This document shows, in pieces, positions 35,001 through 45,059 of a stretch of 64,000 bases of DNA. Below the pieces are notes generated by a model. That model searched no databases. It saw only the letters and a list, made by a program, of their open reading frames with translations, and was not told the origin of the DNA. Source of the stretch: Heracleum sosnowskyi. Its lineage: Eukaryota; Streptophyta; Magnoliopsida; Apiales; Apiaceae. Within the stretch, counting starts at the first letter, position 1. Each line of letters opens with the position of its first letter. The translations under genes and the position numbers were made by a program. The stretch is from positions 16,449,001 through 16,513,000 of the forward strand of contig CM061240.1 in NCBI GenBank assembly GCA_030848705.1. The letters run 5' to 3'.

Positions 35001-35650
35001 GTTCACATAGGGAGAAGAGAATAAACAACAGATCTGGAGATCAATCATCATTGGCAGTATCTGGCATTATTACTCAAGAGAATCTTGATATGCTAGACTC
35101 TGTTCAGTTGATATTTCACAAGGGTTTGAAGAAAGATTTTCTGTTGTATTTTATGAATGATGGAAGAGTTTACAGAGTTGCAGAGTCTGATATAGATCTC
35201 AAATCTTATCAAGAATTGGAGTATGTTTTGTACTTGTTAAAAGTCAAAAACAGAAACACTCACAATGCTGCTACATTTATCAGACAAAAGATGCAAAGAT
35301 CTAAGGTGATGCTTGGAGGAGGAATTTCAAAGGTATACATTCCTAAGTATAAAGATGCTTATGGAAATGTTATAGAAATGAAGAGAAACAGTGCAAGACT
35401 AAGGACTGATCTGGGAGTTAAAGTCTTAGAATTCAATCTAGAATCTGATAAAGCACATTTTATTAGGCTAGGGAATGAGATGAGGAAGAATTCCATCTAT
35501 TCTCTGAGAGCTGCTATTTATCAGACTGGTGAATTTGATCCAGAACTCAAGGAACTGAAAGAAATCATGATTGAAGAGCTGGAAAAGGCTGAAAGAAGAC
35601 TTCTAATTGATTATCTCAGGACAGTGCCTGATATTCAAGAAATCAAATAA
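32024..35650 (+). CDS. Extra 3' ORF of the copia element, 1208 aa, unknown function
   Basis: The first ATG of the frame is 32024 (MATTAFVSSGLEFVP). Residues 1-260 are globular and contain W143-S-FFF, T159-N160, I171-G172 and R206-F207. The second copia element's ORF at 56669 has the same motifs at nearly the same spacing. Residues 280-400 are basic and low-complexity (KKKRAQRAKS). Residues 400-620 are acidic and alanine/glutamate-rich. A coiled coil lies around 665-730, then a basic/serine region (RPSRSRSNSERRSNSGKGK). A conserved-looking C-terminal domain (about 1020-1208) contains LKKDFLLYFMNDGRVYRV and VYIPKYKDAYGN. Similar proteins occur beside copia pol genes in asterid genomes, from memory. 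It occupies the 'env-like' position of SIRE elements, but I see no signal peptide or clear membrane segment. Confidence 0.8.
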   Translation: MATTAFVSSGLEFVPNNYTAPLNTANAPEAFHMIQEFLAQSAIGRALVEPEKLSGSQIKAFWETGMYDDGGETGNPSIIFEYEDTEYVITAGTIRAAMGFPEFSSYTIGMGDEDLIRMMQEIGYSGPLSKIGQLKRPFLRKEWSFFFDCITRTFSKKCTNWDAIPTDSLQIGYSLLFDNHFDFARLVLNNLGDKMKENRGVVYFSRFCQTLFSYCVEGVEVGEEAVSCFKLHKRIFSDLINKDVKKGVVGDLLLPQSVQQFLNAQVNPSTQASSQPEPLQQELPPSTSVKPKRGGRTKNVGTKPARVAKSNAEAGVSSTEELPQRKRMKKKRAQRAKSVAADSVAESETETDEDNPHQRKRRQVAEYLFADIIANMDKVPEETEAPEAFVQEEAANPEAVNQDRLNTDDIEMDSDREAPTSTANDVVEEAAAHSDSRIFDLKENVREADQATTELVETIASHTELISLDFEKGEEVDQIRIDHPTEAVAVPADATENVPVAAEFVANSEDALVLEALQQSVVEIVQREAEVIAKANSDIPETVAEKVNNEAAQLEHEITAEHVPEEIAREDDNVNASPAHSPSHISDIQANSDEEREFNRATEKHFQDMYFKNWTEADCIFTSQRAADLTANSVKEIKNPELLSHFKATVVQIKSLNNRFDASDKVIEGLRNDIATRELTQQKDKSLYISLCKEQKTLNSRLSKVEENQTAMSAQLTSISNALELLTSVLLSDDVKKGESVPSDKCKDTQALRRRDDGNDGGSKGGESEKSLGLRPSRSRSNSERRSNSGKGKVISASGSRLKSLINTDKPSTDEEVAAKLFIAEHGKDVTIEDIQAEEQMLAEEHRKNLEAGIYKKKEIKASRKKETGIIIKENTQQSIQYTRRPMIRNSDKGKGKMIEEPNLKEKEYSTSDIAQVETRLPKSTSDAAQVDDTIEVKPASDKAQAVQTQLAPQLQGIFRRPVLSEALTLQPVDFSQTRTVLGKETFDKAGLGSHREKRINNRSGDQSSLAVSGIITQENLDMLDSVQLIFHKGLKKDFLLYFMNDGRVYRVAESDIDLKSYQELEYVLYLLKVKNRNTHNAATFIRQKMQRSKVMLGGGISKVYIPKYKDAYGNVIEMKRNSARLRTDLGVKVLEFNLESDKAHFIRLGNEMRKNSIYSLRAAIYQTGEFDPELKELKEIMIEELEKAERRLLIDYLRTVPDIQEIK

Positions 35651-35800
35651 AGTCTGACTGTAAGTTTTTAATATTTTCTATTCTAAGTCAAATTTAAACT
35701 CTGTTTTAAATTAAACTCTGTTATATGTTAAACACTGCATTTGTTATATGTTTTGACATCATCAATTATATGTTTAACTTGTACATTTTATTATGAACAA

Positions 35801-35812
35801 GTTGGGGGAGAT
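35801..35812 (+). promoter_or_regulatory. Polypurine tract of the intact copia element
   Basis: GTTGGGGGAGAT directly abuts the 3' LTR, as expected for plus-strand priming. Confidence 0.88.
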
Positions 35813-36359
35813 TGTTAGATATAATTGCTAATGTTTGTTTATCAGTGTTTAAGCAACAGGTACTGGTCAGAGTTTATCAGAAGCCGATCAGAGTTTAGTT
35901 AAACTCTGATAGGGTGAAGAGTTTAAAGGAAGCTAGTCAGAGTTTATTTAAAGTCTGACAAGGTGATAGTTGAATTAGCTGTCGGTGCAGAATTGAAGAT
36001 TCTAGAAGCAATACATTCTGAAGATGGAAAGAAGCAGAATATATTGATACAGTTAAGGAAACAGGATAGAAGATAAGAAGCAATCCTTAATTGATATGAA
36101 TTGTATAGCTAACTTGTAGGAATATCAATTAGAGAAGGATTGTATGTAGCTGTGTACTATATAAACACAGATAGGTTATCCCTAGAAGGGACGCGATCAT
36201 TGAGATATTATTCTTGTAACCTAGAAGCTCTTTATGATTCATTAACATCATAAAGAGAGAAGCTGTTAATAAGATTACAGTTTTATTGATTCATAAACAG
36301 TGTTATTAATTATTGTTATTCTCATACATACTTGATTATATTGTGTATTCGGCCTAACA
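35813..36359 (+). repeat. 3' LTR of the intact copia element
   Basis: 547 bp, with no difference from the 5' LTR seen by eye. It is followed by the TCATC duplication. Confidence 0.95.
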
Positions 36360-36398
36360 TCATCTTCTCAACTATACACAAAACCTTTATATAGGCTA

Positions 36399-37549
36399 TG
36401 TTAGGCTCAATGCATGTCTGAATACCACTATTAACAAGCCTACACCTTGTGACTGTGTCACTCTACATGACCTGGTGAAGTTTATCACTGGGATTAAGTA
36501 TAAGTCTCTATTGTACTTGTCTTGTAATCATGTACTTAGCTTTATTATGTATGCTCAATTCTATAATGAGCATAGTGAGTTTCTAGAAACTAGAATGTAT
36601 ATAGGCCATGAAATAATCATCCTGGAAGAAGTTCAATTTGTTCATGCAGTAGGATAAAAGTGAATAAGACCATGAAGAAATAAGATGCAGAAATTTGTCT
36701 AAGTCCCTAGATCGTGAAGTCAGAATGAGCTATGTCGTGAAGTCCTCAAAGGCCATGTCGTGAAGTGTTGAGATCGCATAGTCTGAAATGTACTAGATCG
36801 TGAAGTCCTCAAAGACTATGTCGTGAAGTCTGTAATATGCCATATAGCATACTCCTAAAATGGTCATATAGCAAACTCCTCATATAGCAAAGTCGGAAAT
36901 GCTCTATGTCGACAAGTCACAGAATAAGAAGTATGTTGGAGTTCACGATATCAACACTTAGGCGTTTTACAACAAGACAAATCAAGGTACAGAATCAAAG
37001 ATCATGGAGACAAATACTGGAGCATCTGTTACGGTTAAGTGGTCCAAAGACAGATGACAAATCTACAGCAAAACTTGGAGAGAAAAAATAGAGACAAGCA
37101 GCTAAAGATAAGGAAAAGGACGACAAAGAGCAAGTGGTCCTTACCTGCACAGCTAACCTCTTTTGGAAAAACAACATGGAGTTACGGTTAGGGGTATCTG
37201 TGTAATTAGGTGTGTGCACCAGTCTGTATAGGCCATATATATAGTTAGATGTAAGAGAGATACAACATAGAATTATTCAAGCACTTTTTTCTCTGTAAGA
37301 AAACAAGAAAGCACTGTTCTTATTTAGAAGCCAGAATTTCAATTGTGAAATTTTGGAAGCTGTAGTATTTGATTTACTTTATACAAAGTATATTAAAGTG
37401 ATTGTGTGTGTTCTATTTATTTTTATTTCCGCATTCTCATACATATACAATCAAACACAGATCTAAGCTTCAAGAAACGAAAAATCTTCAAACTATCCAT
37501 TCACCCCCCCCCCCTCTGTCTAGTTTACTAGTGATATTCATAACTAACA
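36399..37549 (+). mobile_element. Solo LTR of another copia family (tentative boundaries)
   Basis: It begins TGTTAG and ends CTAACA, a perfect 6-bp terminal inversion. The flanks GGCTA and GACTA match at four of five bases. The last 200 bp resemble a copia LTR end, with a TTCACCCCCCCCCCCTCTGTC-like run before CTAACA. Internally there is a tandem repeat of CGTGAAGTC (36706-36830) and of CATATAGCAAACTCCT. A different left edge inside the tandem repeat, at 36819, would give a perfect GACTA duplication but seems less likely. Confidence 0.5.
36706..36900 (+). repeat. Short tandem repeats in the solo LTR
   Basis: CGTGAAGTC occurs five times in 120 bp, alternately preceded by AGAT or ATGT. It is followed by three copies of CATATAGCA(A/T)ACTCCT. 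Confidence 0.8.
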
Positions 37550-38519
37550 GACTATATATGAGAGTTATAAGTAAAATGAAAAGCCAAAGATCTTAAGAGT
37601 TACAAATAATTGAAAAGCCAAGAGTCTAGATATTTAAAGGACATCCACTCATATTCAAGATATTAATTTTAGATCCTATGCTAAATTCGATATATTAGGT
37701 TTAACTAGCGTAACAGCCCGTGCAAGGCACAGACCTGCATAAAAACATTAATAATTTTGTTATAAGAAAGATGGTCGAGATCGATTTATTAACTTGAGGA
37801 TTGTGTAGTCTTAAGTTCAAGAGTGTAAGATGAGAAGCATGGTTGTGCATAATGAAGAGTAAGGAATTTTGTTGACGAATAGTGTAATTACTTTTAATCA
37901 TGAACGTAATTGCGTCAAGGTTATGAGACTTGTTTATTGTGAGTGTTATTGATATTGAGAATATATTGATTCTAAGAACAAATTGAAACAATGTAGAATT
38001 TGAAACACGAGTGGACTATTGTTCTCCCTGCGATTATAAGCAGGTTTACCAGAATTTTGTGTGTTGGAGAAAGTACAATTTGAAACACGGTTGTTGTCTG
38101 TTTTTCAGCGATCGACTGGTTTGATTTTTTTTCTTTTGTAGTCTAGATTATGAATGGTTAAATGTACACAATGTTGTTGTAATATAATAGAACACACGTG
38201 AATGAGATTGAGGATTTTAAAAATAAGCGGAAGATCGGCGCGTCTATGCACACCACCGCAAGACCTGAGTTTATGATAAACACATGAGTACCAATTGTAG
38301 TCTAGAGTATTCATACCACCTATTTGTTTCTTTTTTTTTTAACTTGGAAACTCATTTTGCACTTCTCTCATGTGTCTGTCGCTATTTAAAATTATATGAA
38401 CACACTTAGTAAATTCTTTAATAATGTGTTTGGAATATCGTTTTACAGTTATAAATTTTAATCCAATTTTTTTATATATGATCATCGTTTACTTGTAATA
38501 ATGTGTTTTAACTTGACTA

Positions 38520-39990
38520 TATATATGTATTTTATGTAATTATTGAAGCGATAATTGATATCGAGTCCAAAATTTAAATCTCACATCGATTAATTTGATT
38601 ATATATATTGGCGACCCAAACACCTTAAATTCACATTATATTTTTTTTTTGAAATCGTAGATCTAACCATACATATGAAAAAAGATTACATAATTATTTT
38701 TAAGTATATTAACATATGTACAAATTGATATGATAGATGATGCAAAATCTGAGTCATTATCTACTTGATACAAATAAATATCATTTACAATACTAAAGTA
38801 ATCCTATTGTTTTCGGGCCAATTTTATGAGATTTTGTGTACCTACTTATCTTTATATATTGTGTTTTTTAAAATACTTATTTTTATATGTTATCATTCAA
38901 CTGATGACCAATATCGAGTCCAAAATTTAAATATCATATCTATTAATTGGATTATATATTTTTTGACCCAAACGTCTTCAAATTCACATTATTATTTTTT
39001 TGAATCGTAGAGCCAATCATATAAATAAAAATATTTACTTAAAACTTGTAAAATTTTATTAAGTTACGTACAAATTAGTATGGTAGATGATGCAATTTGT
39101 AATTTATAATATATAAAATCTGAACCACATGCAAATATATGTATGATTTACAATGTTAAAATAATCCAATTTCTAACTGGTCAATTTTAAAATATTTTGT
39201 ATATCTTATTTTTTAACGTGATCTTTTCTTCCAGTATGATTATGTTTGCAAAATACATGTTATAAACATGATAGAGATGAAAACATTCATCTATTATTTT
39301 TTAAAATGTTAAAAAAATTTAAAATATTCGGTTATATATATACCCAAACGTTCTTAAATTCACATTATTTATTTTAAAAAAATCTCAAAAGATGACGTAG
39401 AAATTGTCGAGTATATTAATTTATGATGAAATTTGTACGTTAGACGATGCAGTTTGTAAATTAATATGATATAAAGTCAAGACCATTATATATATAATGC
39501 AAATAAATATAATTTTACAATACTAAAATAGTCATATTTTTACTGGTCAAATTTATAATATTTTGTGTAGTTGGTTATATTTCTCCGATTTTTTTAGTAT
39601 GGTTAGATTTGCAAATTTTTTACTAAAAACATCTATGTAAAGCACTTGTGTAGATCGATTTCCTATATTGCCGTATAAATTACAAGAACAAATCAAAAAA
39701 CTACTGATATAACATCTTGGGTATTCGCACTTATAGATAATAAATTTTAAAATATTATTAAAATGAGTCTTTAGTGTAGTTTGAGATTGTCAATTCTAAT
39801 GCGAAGGTTATGGGTAAACTCCGTACACCTAATTAAAAAAAATTAACATTACAACGATAAATTACGTAAAATTGTTGAGTATTCAAATTTATAGAGAAAT
39901 TGTTATGGTAGACGATGCAACTTTTAACCTAATAAGACATAAAATACAAGCCATTATACATTTGATGCAAATAAATATAATTTATAAACT
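38520..39990 (+). repeat. Four diverged tandem units of about 340 bp inside the Helitron
   Basis: Each unit carries the ordered words AACTTGACTAT-like, ATCGAGTCCAAAATTTAAAT, ACCCAAACG-CTT-AAATTCACATTAT, then TATGGTAGA(T/C)GATGCAA and TGCAAATAAATAT-ATTTACAATACTAAA-ATA. The fourth unit is partial. Similarity is moderate, so the array is old. Confidence 0.6.
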
Positions 39991-40844
39991 CAAATGTTTA
40001 GTTTTATATATTACATACATATTTTTACATTTTTAAACTCAAATGTTTAGTTTTAGTCTAAAATTTATTACACAATATAAAAATTCTATTTTAAAATTTT
40101 GGTAAATTGAAACAGTTTTTATCTTATAATATGAATTATTTTTTAACTCAACTTGAATTTTTACAAATATTTTTATCAATGTAAATTATGATTAGACGAC
40201 CTTAATGACTGTGCATCAATATATTATTTAAAATGAAACTTTTTGGTTTCATCATAGGTTGATCTAAGTATATGTTATAACTCAACCGTCATATATTATG
40301 TTGATTATTTGATCAATTTAGTATACTATTTAAAATTCATATCACCATACTTCGAATTATAGTCTAATTGGTCATTGCGAATAATTATTGCAATTTGTAA
40401 TATTTATAATTCAAAAAAACATATCTTTTTTTATTTTATATTGAATATTAATTATGTTATTTTTTATATATATACAACATAAATCCTATTTTTGGAGTTC
40501 TCATTTTTTTAAACATAAATTCAATTATTTTAGTTTCTTTTAATATATATGTTTTTAGATCAATAACATTTTTAAATCGCTGAAAGTCTAAATAGTTGGT
40601 CGACCAAAAATCTCTAATATGACTTACGTATTTAAAATTTTATATACATAAAAATTATGTGAGACAATCATTTATTATGTATAATTTTATAAACAAAATT
40701 AAATATTTCTTAAAAAAATCTTATTTTTTTATTTCAATAGCTTAATATCTACACGGAGGATAATGTAAATAAATTCATAATTTTTTAGGAATCGATTACA
40801 TTTATGTATAATTTTATATTATTTAAAATTTTATTTTTTATATC

Positions 40845-41910
40845 AATCATTTAAAATGACAAAAGAGAAATATAGAGTATACTAAATCCATTAAAATATT
40901 TTTTTGGAATATATAATATGCAACATTCTATAAATAATATAAACCAACGTTTTATTTACTTAAAAGTAAAAATAAAAAAATGGTAGAAGAGGAGAAAATG
41001 TGATTTATCTAAAAATATTTTAATAGAAAACTCAAAATAACGTATAGTATAATGGTTATGGTATGAGTTTGATTAGAGAAGGTTAGTGGTTCAATTTTCA
41101 ACATTAACATAATTTCATCTACTTTTTGCATAAATATAAAAGAGAAGGTGTTTTTTTGTAATTTTTTAACATATAGGAACAAAATCGTAAATTCATAGGT
41201 ATTAAAATGACACATATCAATCATTTAAATTGACAAAAGAGAATTGTAGATCATGCTCAATCGATAAAAATATTTTTTGTAATTATATATTGTGTAATAT
41301 TCTAGAAATAATATCAATCAATATTTATTTACTCTATAATAAAAATAAAAAAAGATGGGAGAATATGTGGTTTATCTATTAAAATTTTAAAAATAAACTC
41401 AAAACAAAGTGTAGCTATCAGCCTCAAGGAAGCCTGTCTTGGGTCAAGGAATTGGGCATGAAATGTTGTGTTTTTGAAATAGACTCGAAGGTCCTAGCTA
41501 TGGCGTGTAATGGTCAAGGAGGTGATTCATATTTTCATACCATTGTTCTTGATTGTAAACAGTATTTGAAGCACTTTGATCATGTGCTAGTAGATTTTGT
41601 GTATAGGTCTGCGAATTGTGTGGCGCATATGTTAGCAAACGCTGCATATTATTTGTCTGGTCTTGGAGAGTGGTATGCCACTCCTCTGAATTTTATTCAT
41701 CATGTACTCGAAAGTGACATTCTCTAAGTAATGCAAGTACGTTTGATTAAAAAAAAAAAACAAAGTGTAGCACAATGGTTGTGGTGTAAGTTTGAGTGTA
41801 AAAGGTCACAAGTTCAATTTAATTTAATTTTTTCATAAACATTAAAGGAGTGACATTTTTGTAAATTTTCAAAAAATAGGGGCTCACAGACATTAAAGTG
41901 GCACTTTTTA
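40845..41910 (+). repeat. Two tandem copies of a unit of about 370 bp, the second split by a LINE
   Basis: Unit 1 is about 40845-41212 and unit 2 about 41213-41910 without the insertion at 41416-41760. Both contain AATGACAAAAGAGAA, AATAAAAATAAAAAAA-ATGG, AACTCAAAA-AA-GTGTAG, ATAATGGTTATGG or its variant, and a (G)GTTCAAT(T/T) box. They form the 5' end region of the Helitron. Confidence 0.7.
41416..41760 (+). mobile_element. 5'-truncated LINE copy with poly(A) and target duplication
   Basis: The 345-bp insert contains an in-frame RNase H-like C-terminal domain (LSWVKELGMKCCVFEIDSKV, later FVYRSANCVAHMLANAA) ending at stop 41725-41727. Then come a 21-bp 3' UTR and twelve A residues. CAAAGTGTAGC is duplicated exactly on both sides (41405-41415 and 41761-41771). 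A C-terminal RNase H of this type occurs in plant L1-like LINEs. The 5' truncation, A-tail and 11-bp duplication are the signature of target-primed reverse transcription. Confidence 0.85.
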
Positions 41911-41948
41911 CGCTTGTGTTGTGGTTTAATATATAGTAAAGTAATAGA

Positions 41949-42290
41949 TAGATAGATTGTTGTTAAATTTAGTGATTCTAATATTTACAAATTAATTTTT
42001 ATAAAAATAAACTATTATGATCATATTTTTTATTATTCGTTATATAAAATGTTTTTTCTAGAATGCAATCCTATATATGCATTTTGGCTCTGCCACCTAA
42101 ATAGTGAAGAGAAAGAAATACCCCTCGAATTGTTTACGGAGTTAGAAGTTTTTGACCCAAGTACATATATATTTAAAAAGAATTTGTTTGGTCATTATAT
42201 TGTTAAGTTATTTATTAATGACTATCAACCCGCAAAAAAAATATTTGGTATGGCCACTAAAACTGCAATCATGGATATATCATCAATATA
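41949..42290. other. Short spacer between Helitrons, with an unassigned ORF remnant
   Basis: An 85-codon frame at 42049-42306 contains PIYAFWLCHLNSEEKEIPLE and looks more protein-like than its surroundings. I recognise no family and it lacks a credible gene context. It may be a captured or decayed fragment. Confidence 0.25.
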
Positions 42291-43084
42291 TCTTTTATAT
42301 ATATAAAGGAAAATCCCCGGGAGCTCTCAGATCGTCCGAAAGCTATTTATCTATTTTTCTAGAGCTTCTGAATTTTAATTCAATAAAATTAAATTTCCTT
42401 ATTTAAATTCGAATTTATAGGATAGAAAAAATAACAATTGCCTTTTAAATATTTACTAATGGAAGAAAGTAAATATACAATTTTAATATTCTTTCCTTTC
42501 TCAATTTTAATTCAATAAAATTAAAGTCTTTTATTTAAATTTGAATTTATAGAATAGAAAAAATCTTGATTGCCTTTAAAATATATACTATTTTAATATT
42601 CAACATCTTTATCTTTTTATTTTTTTATCTTATCAATCTTTATCTTTTTTCTCCTTTTATTTATCTTCTTCTTTATATCTTTATCTTTTATTTCTTTATC
42701 ATTATTTTTATCTTTATATATATAAAAGAAAACTCTCGAGAGCTCTCGATTCATATTTATCTAATTTTCTAGAGATACTCTATTTTAAATATTAAAAGCT
42801 GAAATTTTCTTTTTTTAGCTTTTAAATTGAATAAAAGGTAATAGTTATTAGAGGCAAGTTGAATCTAATCAAATTTTATAACTAATTGACTATATTTATC
42901 ACCTATAAATAATTAACTATGTTTATTATCATATATTTAAAATACACGCAATATTTATAAAAGGTAAGCTCTCTAGAAATCTAAACTTGATTCTATTTTT
43001 AGGGAATATAAAAGGCAATTACTTAAGAAAATTTTAATAACCGTATATCTACTTTCTTCTATTAAACATTCACCAACATTATAT

Positions 43085-43440
43085 AAACGAATTCTAAGTG
43101 TATTTGCTGTTTGTTTAATAACTGTGTATTTGCTTTTGGGTATCAATATGTATCGTTAATCTGAATAATTTTTGTTTTTTGGTTTTTGGTGACACAGGAG
43201 CCAGGACTAACATGATGCTGGTTGTATGATAAAGAGATGGTGAATATGAATCTTTGTGAGTATTAGTTCATAGGTACATAATAATAGATAAGATATGTAA
43301 ATTTTGTTGTCGTGGACATGTTAATATATAATATAATACTTTTTTGGTGTTCAAAGTGGATAATCTTTTGTTAGCTTACATTAGTAGATTATCCATGTAT
43401 AGTTGATTTTATGTTTGGTACCAGATTTATATTAAGGTTA
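43085..43440 (+). other. Less AT-rich segment inside the Helitron, possible captured exon
   Basis: GGTTTTTGGTGACACAG at about 43180-43197 looks like a polypyrimidine tract and acceptor site. It is followed by a less AT-rich stretch (GAGCCAGGACTAACATGATG) with stops within about 10 codons. This could be the last exon and 3' UTR of a host gene captured by the Helitron. No family is recognised. Confidence 0.2.
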
Positions 43441-44874
43441 TTTGAACGTCCAATGTTAACATAGATCACGGTCAAGCTATCTACAGAAGTCTTATTAAAT
43501 TATTATTAAATATCTGCTCTTTGTTTTGCTCCTACTCCATTTGTACGAAATTTATGTACAGAATATAGGAAAACTAGATTACAAAATAATAATATCAACT
43601 TATTACTAATGTTTGATTTTGTAGGATTCTAAATTTTATTCAATTGTGTTTATTAATGTATATTATCATGGTAAAATAATTTTTATGTTAACTTTTACAA
43701 AAGAATTCTAGGAAGATACCCATCGAAAATAAAATAAAAATATATTAAAAGTGTCGCCCAAGGAAATATTGCAATAGTCAATATGCTTATTAGATAGGGA
43801 GGAAAGGATGAGGTAGCTTTTCTATAAAAAAAAATAAGTAAAAAGTTTTTTTGTAAATTTCAAAAATAATTTATTGGAATAGTGTTTTGACCAAAATACT
43901 GCAAAGTAGATTCGTTGAATAACATCACTTCTTTCAACAGCATAAAAAAAAATTAACATCAAACTCAAACATAACCTTTGTCTAAAAAAATATCATGCAA
44001 AACCGTGTTAATGCGATAATGTGTTTCAATTTTATTTTTTAATTTGAATATAATATACATATTTAATTAAATGTTTGTCAATTTTTATTTTCTTCATTTT
44101 TATTTAAATTGTACAATATCATATTAACTAATTACATGATATTATAGAAATATTGTTTCTTAATTTGTTTTCTTGACATTCAATATATATTTTACAGGAA
44201 TATAAAAAAATGTTATCGGGTCGTATTATAACAGTTTTCGGTCTAAAAATTGTGACGTAAAAGAGGTAAAAGAAAAATATATATAATTAATTTTATTTTA
44301 TAATATTAAATTTGTATAAAATTATATTCATTAATTCATATGATATTAAAATAGAATTTTCGAATATTTACAAGACACTCCGAAATTGTTTCTCTTCTAT
44401 TTTATATAATTTTCATAATTTAAGTATCACAAAAAAAAAATCTTAATTAACTTTAGTTTTTCTAAACTTTCTTCACAAATCAAATTGCCATTTTAATTAT
44501 CCATTAAAATTCTCTTTGTATCAAATCAAATATTCAAAATAGGAAAAACATTCAAATTTAGAGAAAGGAAAATCAAATTTGAAGCAAAGACATATTATTA
44601 AAATTTTCTTTTAACATACTCAAATGAAAAGGGAATACTATTAGTTAAAAAATTCTTTAACTTATTCAAAATTGAAAGGACATTTGATTTTATAAGGAAT
44701 AAGAATTTGAATTTATAAAAAAATAGATAATTTACAATTTCTTTATCGTATTTGATGTAAAAAAAGAATTCAAATTTATATAAGAGGATGTTTCAAATTT
44801 ATCAAAAAAGTCATATAATTAAAATTACTTTTAACATATTTTGGAGTAAAAAAAGTATATGAAATTATAAGCTG

Positions 44875-45020
44875 TTTGGATTCTTGGTTCTTTCTATTTT
44901 GTGTTGATGAATAATTGGTTAGCTGGACTTGGTCCATGGATATTTAAAGGCTCGGCCCTCTTGGTGTACGTGGGCTTTGTTCAAGTTTATTAGTAATGAA
45001 ATTTTCGTTTATAAAAAAAA
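44875..45020 (+). mobile_element. Possible LINE 3' end (short fragment)
   Basis: A less AT-rich block (GGTCCATGGATATTTAAAGG, CTCTTGGTGTACGTGGGC) ends with AATGAAATTTTCGTTTAT and A8, like the 3' UTR of plant LINEs. No target duplication is clear. Confidence 0.35.
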
Positions 45021-45059
45021 TGTTTTCATTATTATATTTGTGAATTATCAAGATTTTAT

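Larger units (their letters stand above)
24551..36359 (+). mobile_element. Intact Ty1/copia retrotransposon with extra ORFs, 11.8 kb
   Basis: The two 547-bp LTRs (24551-25097 and 35813-36359; TGTTAG...CTAACA) look identical on direct comparison, and the 5-bp target duplication is perfect (TCATC, 24546-24550 and 36360-36364). Primer site, gag-pol, polypurine tract and an extra 3' ORF are all uninterrupted. Integrase precedes RT, so this is copia. Integrase and RT words such as FHIFGCKCFVL, together with the extra 3' ORF, suggest the SIRE/Maximus group. This is a very recent insertion and may be competent to move. A 2.3-kb stretch separates gag-pol from the extra ORF and holds an antisense ORF. 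Confidence 0.96.
37705..41948 (-). mobile_element. Helitron, minus strand, 4.2 kb, no transposase
   Basis: On the minus strand the 3' end is GTTACG-CTAG followed by T (37708-37705), preceded by a hairpin CTGTGC-CTT-GCACGG (about 37714-37732). The proposed 5' end is TCTATTACTTTACTATATA at 41948 after an A; a TCTA microsatellite makes the exact base uncertain by 4-8 bp. The interior is AT-rich and repetitive and encodes no Rep/helicase. It contains diverged tandem units at 38520-39990, a tandem duplication at 40845-41910 and a truncated LINE. Confidence 0.55.

Noticed and set aside
36475..36657. 60-codon ORF after the intact copia element
   Set aside because: It lies inside the solo LTR and has no recognisable domain or start context.
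36819..37549. Alternative shorter solo LTR with a perfect GACTA duplication
   Set aside because: The proposed edge lies within a tandem repeat that continues on both sides, so it is probably a coincidence. The span with TGTTAG...CTAACA ends was preferred.
41040..41100. tRNA-derived SINE heads at 41040 and 41775
   Set aside because: AGTATAATGG and GGTTCAATT look like A and B boxes, but both lie at the same place in the two tandem Helitron units and have no A-tail or target duplication, so they are better explained as parts of that unit.
42566..42772. 68-codon hydrophobic ORF rich in Phe, Ile and Tyr
   Set aside because: It is a by-product of a TTTATCTTT-type low-complexity tract next to a Helitron 5' end.
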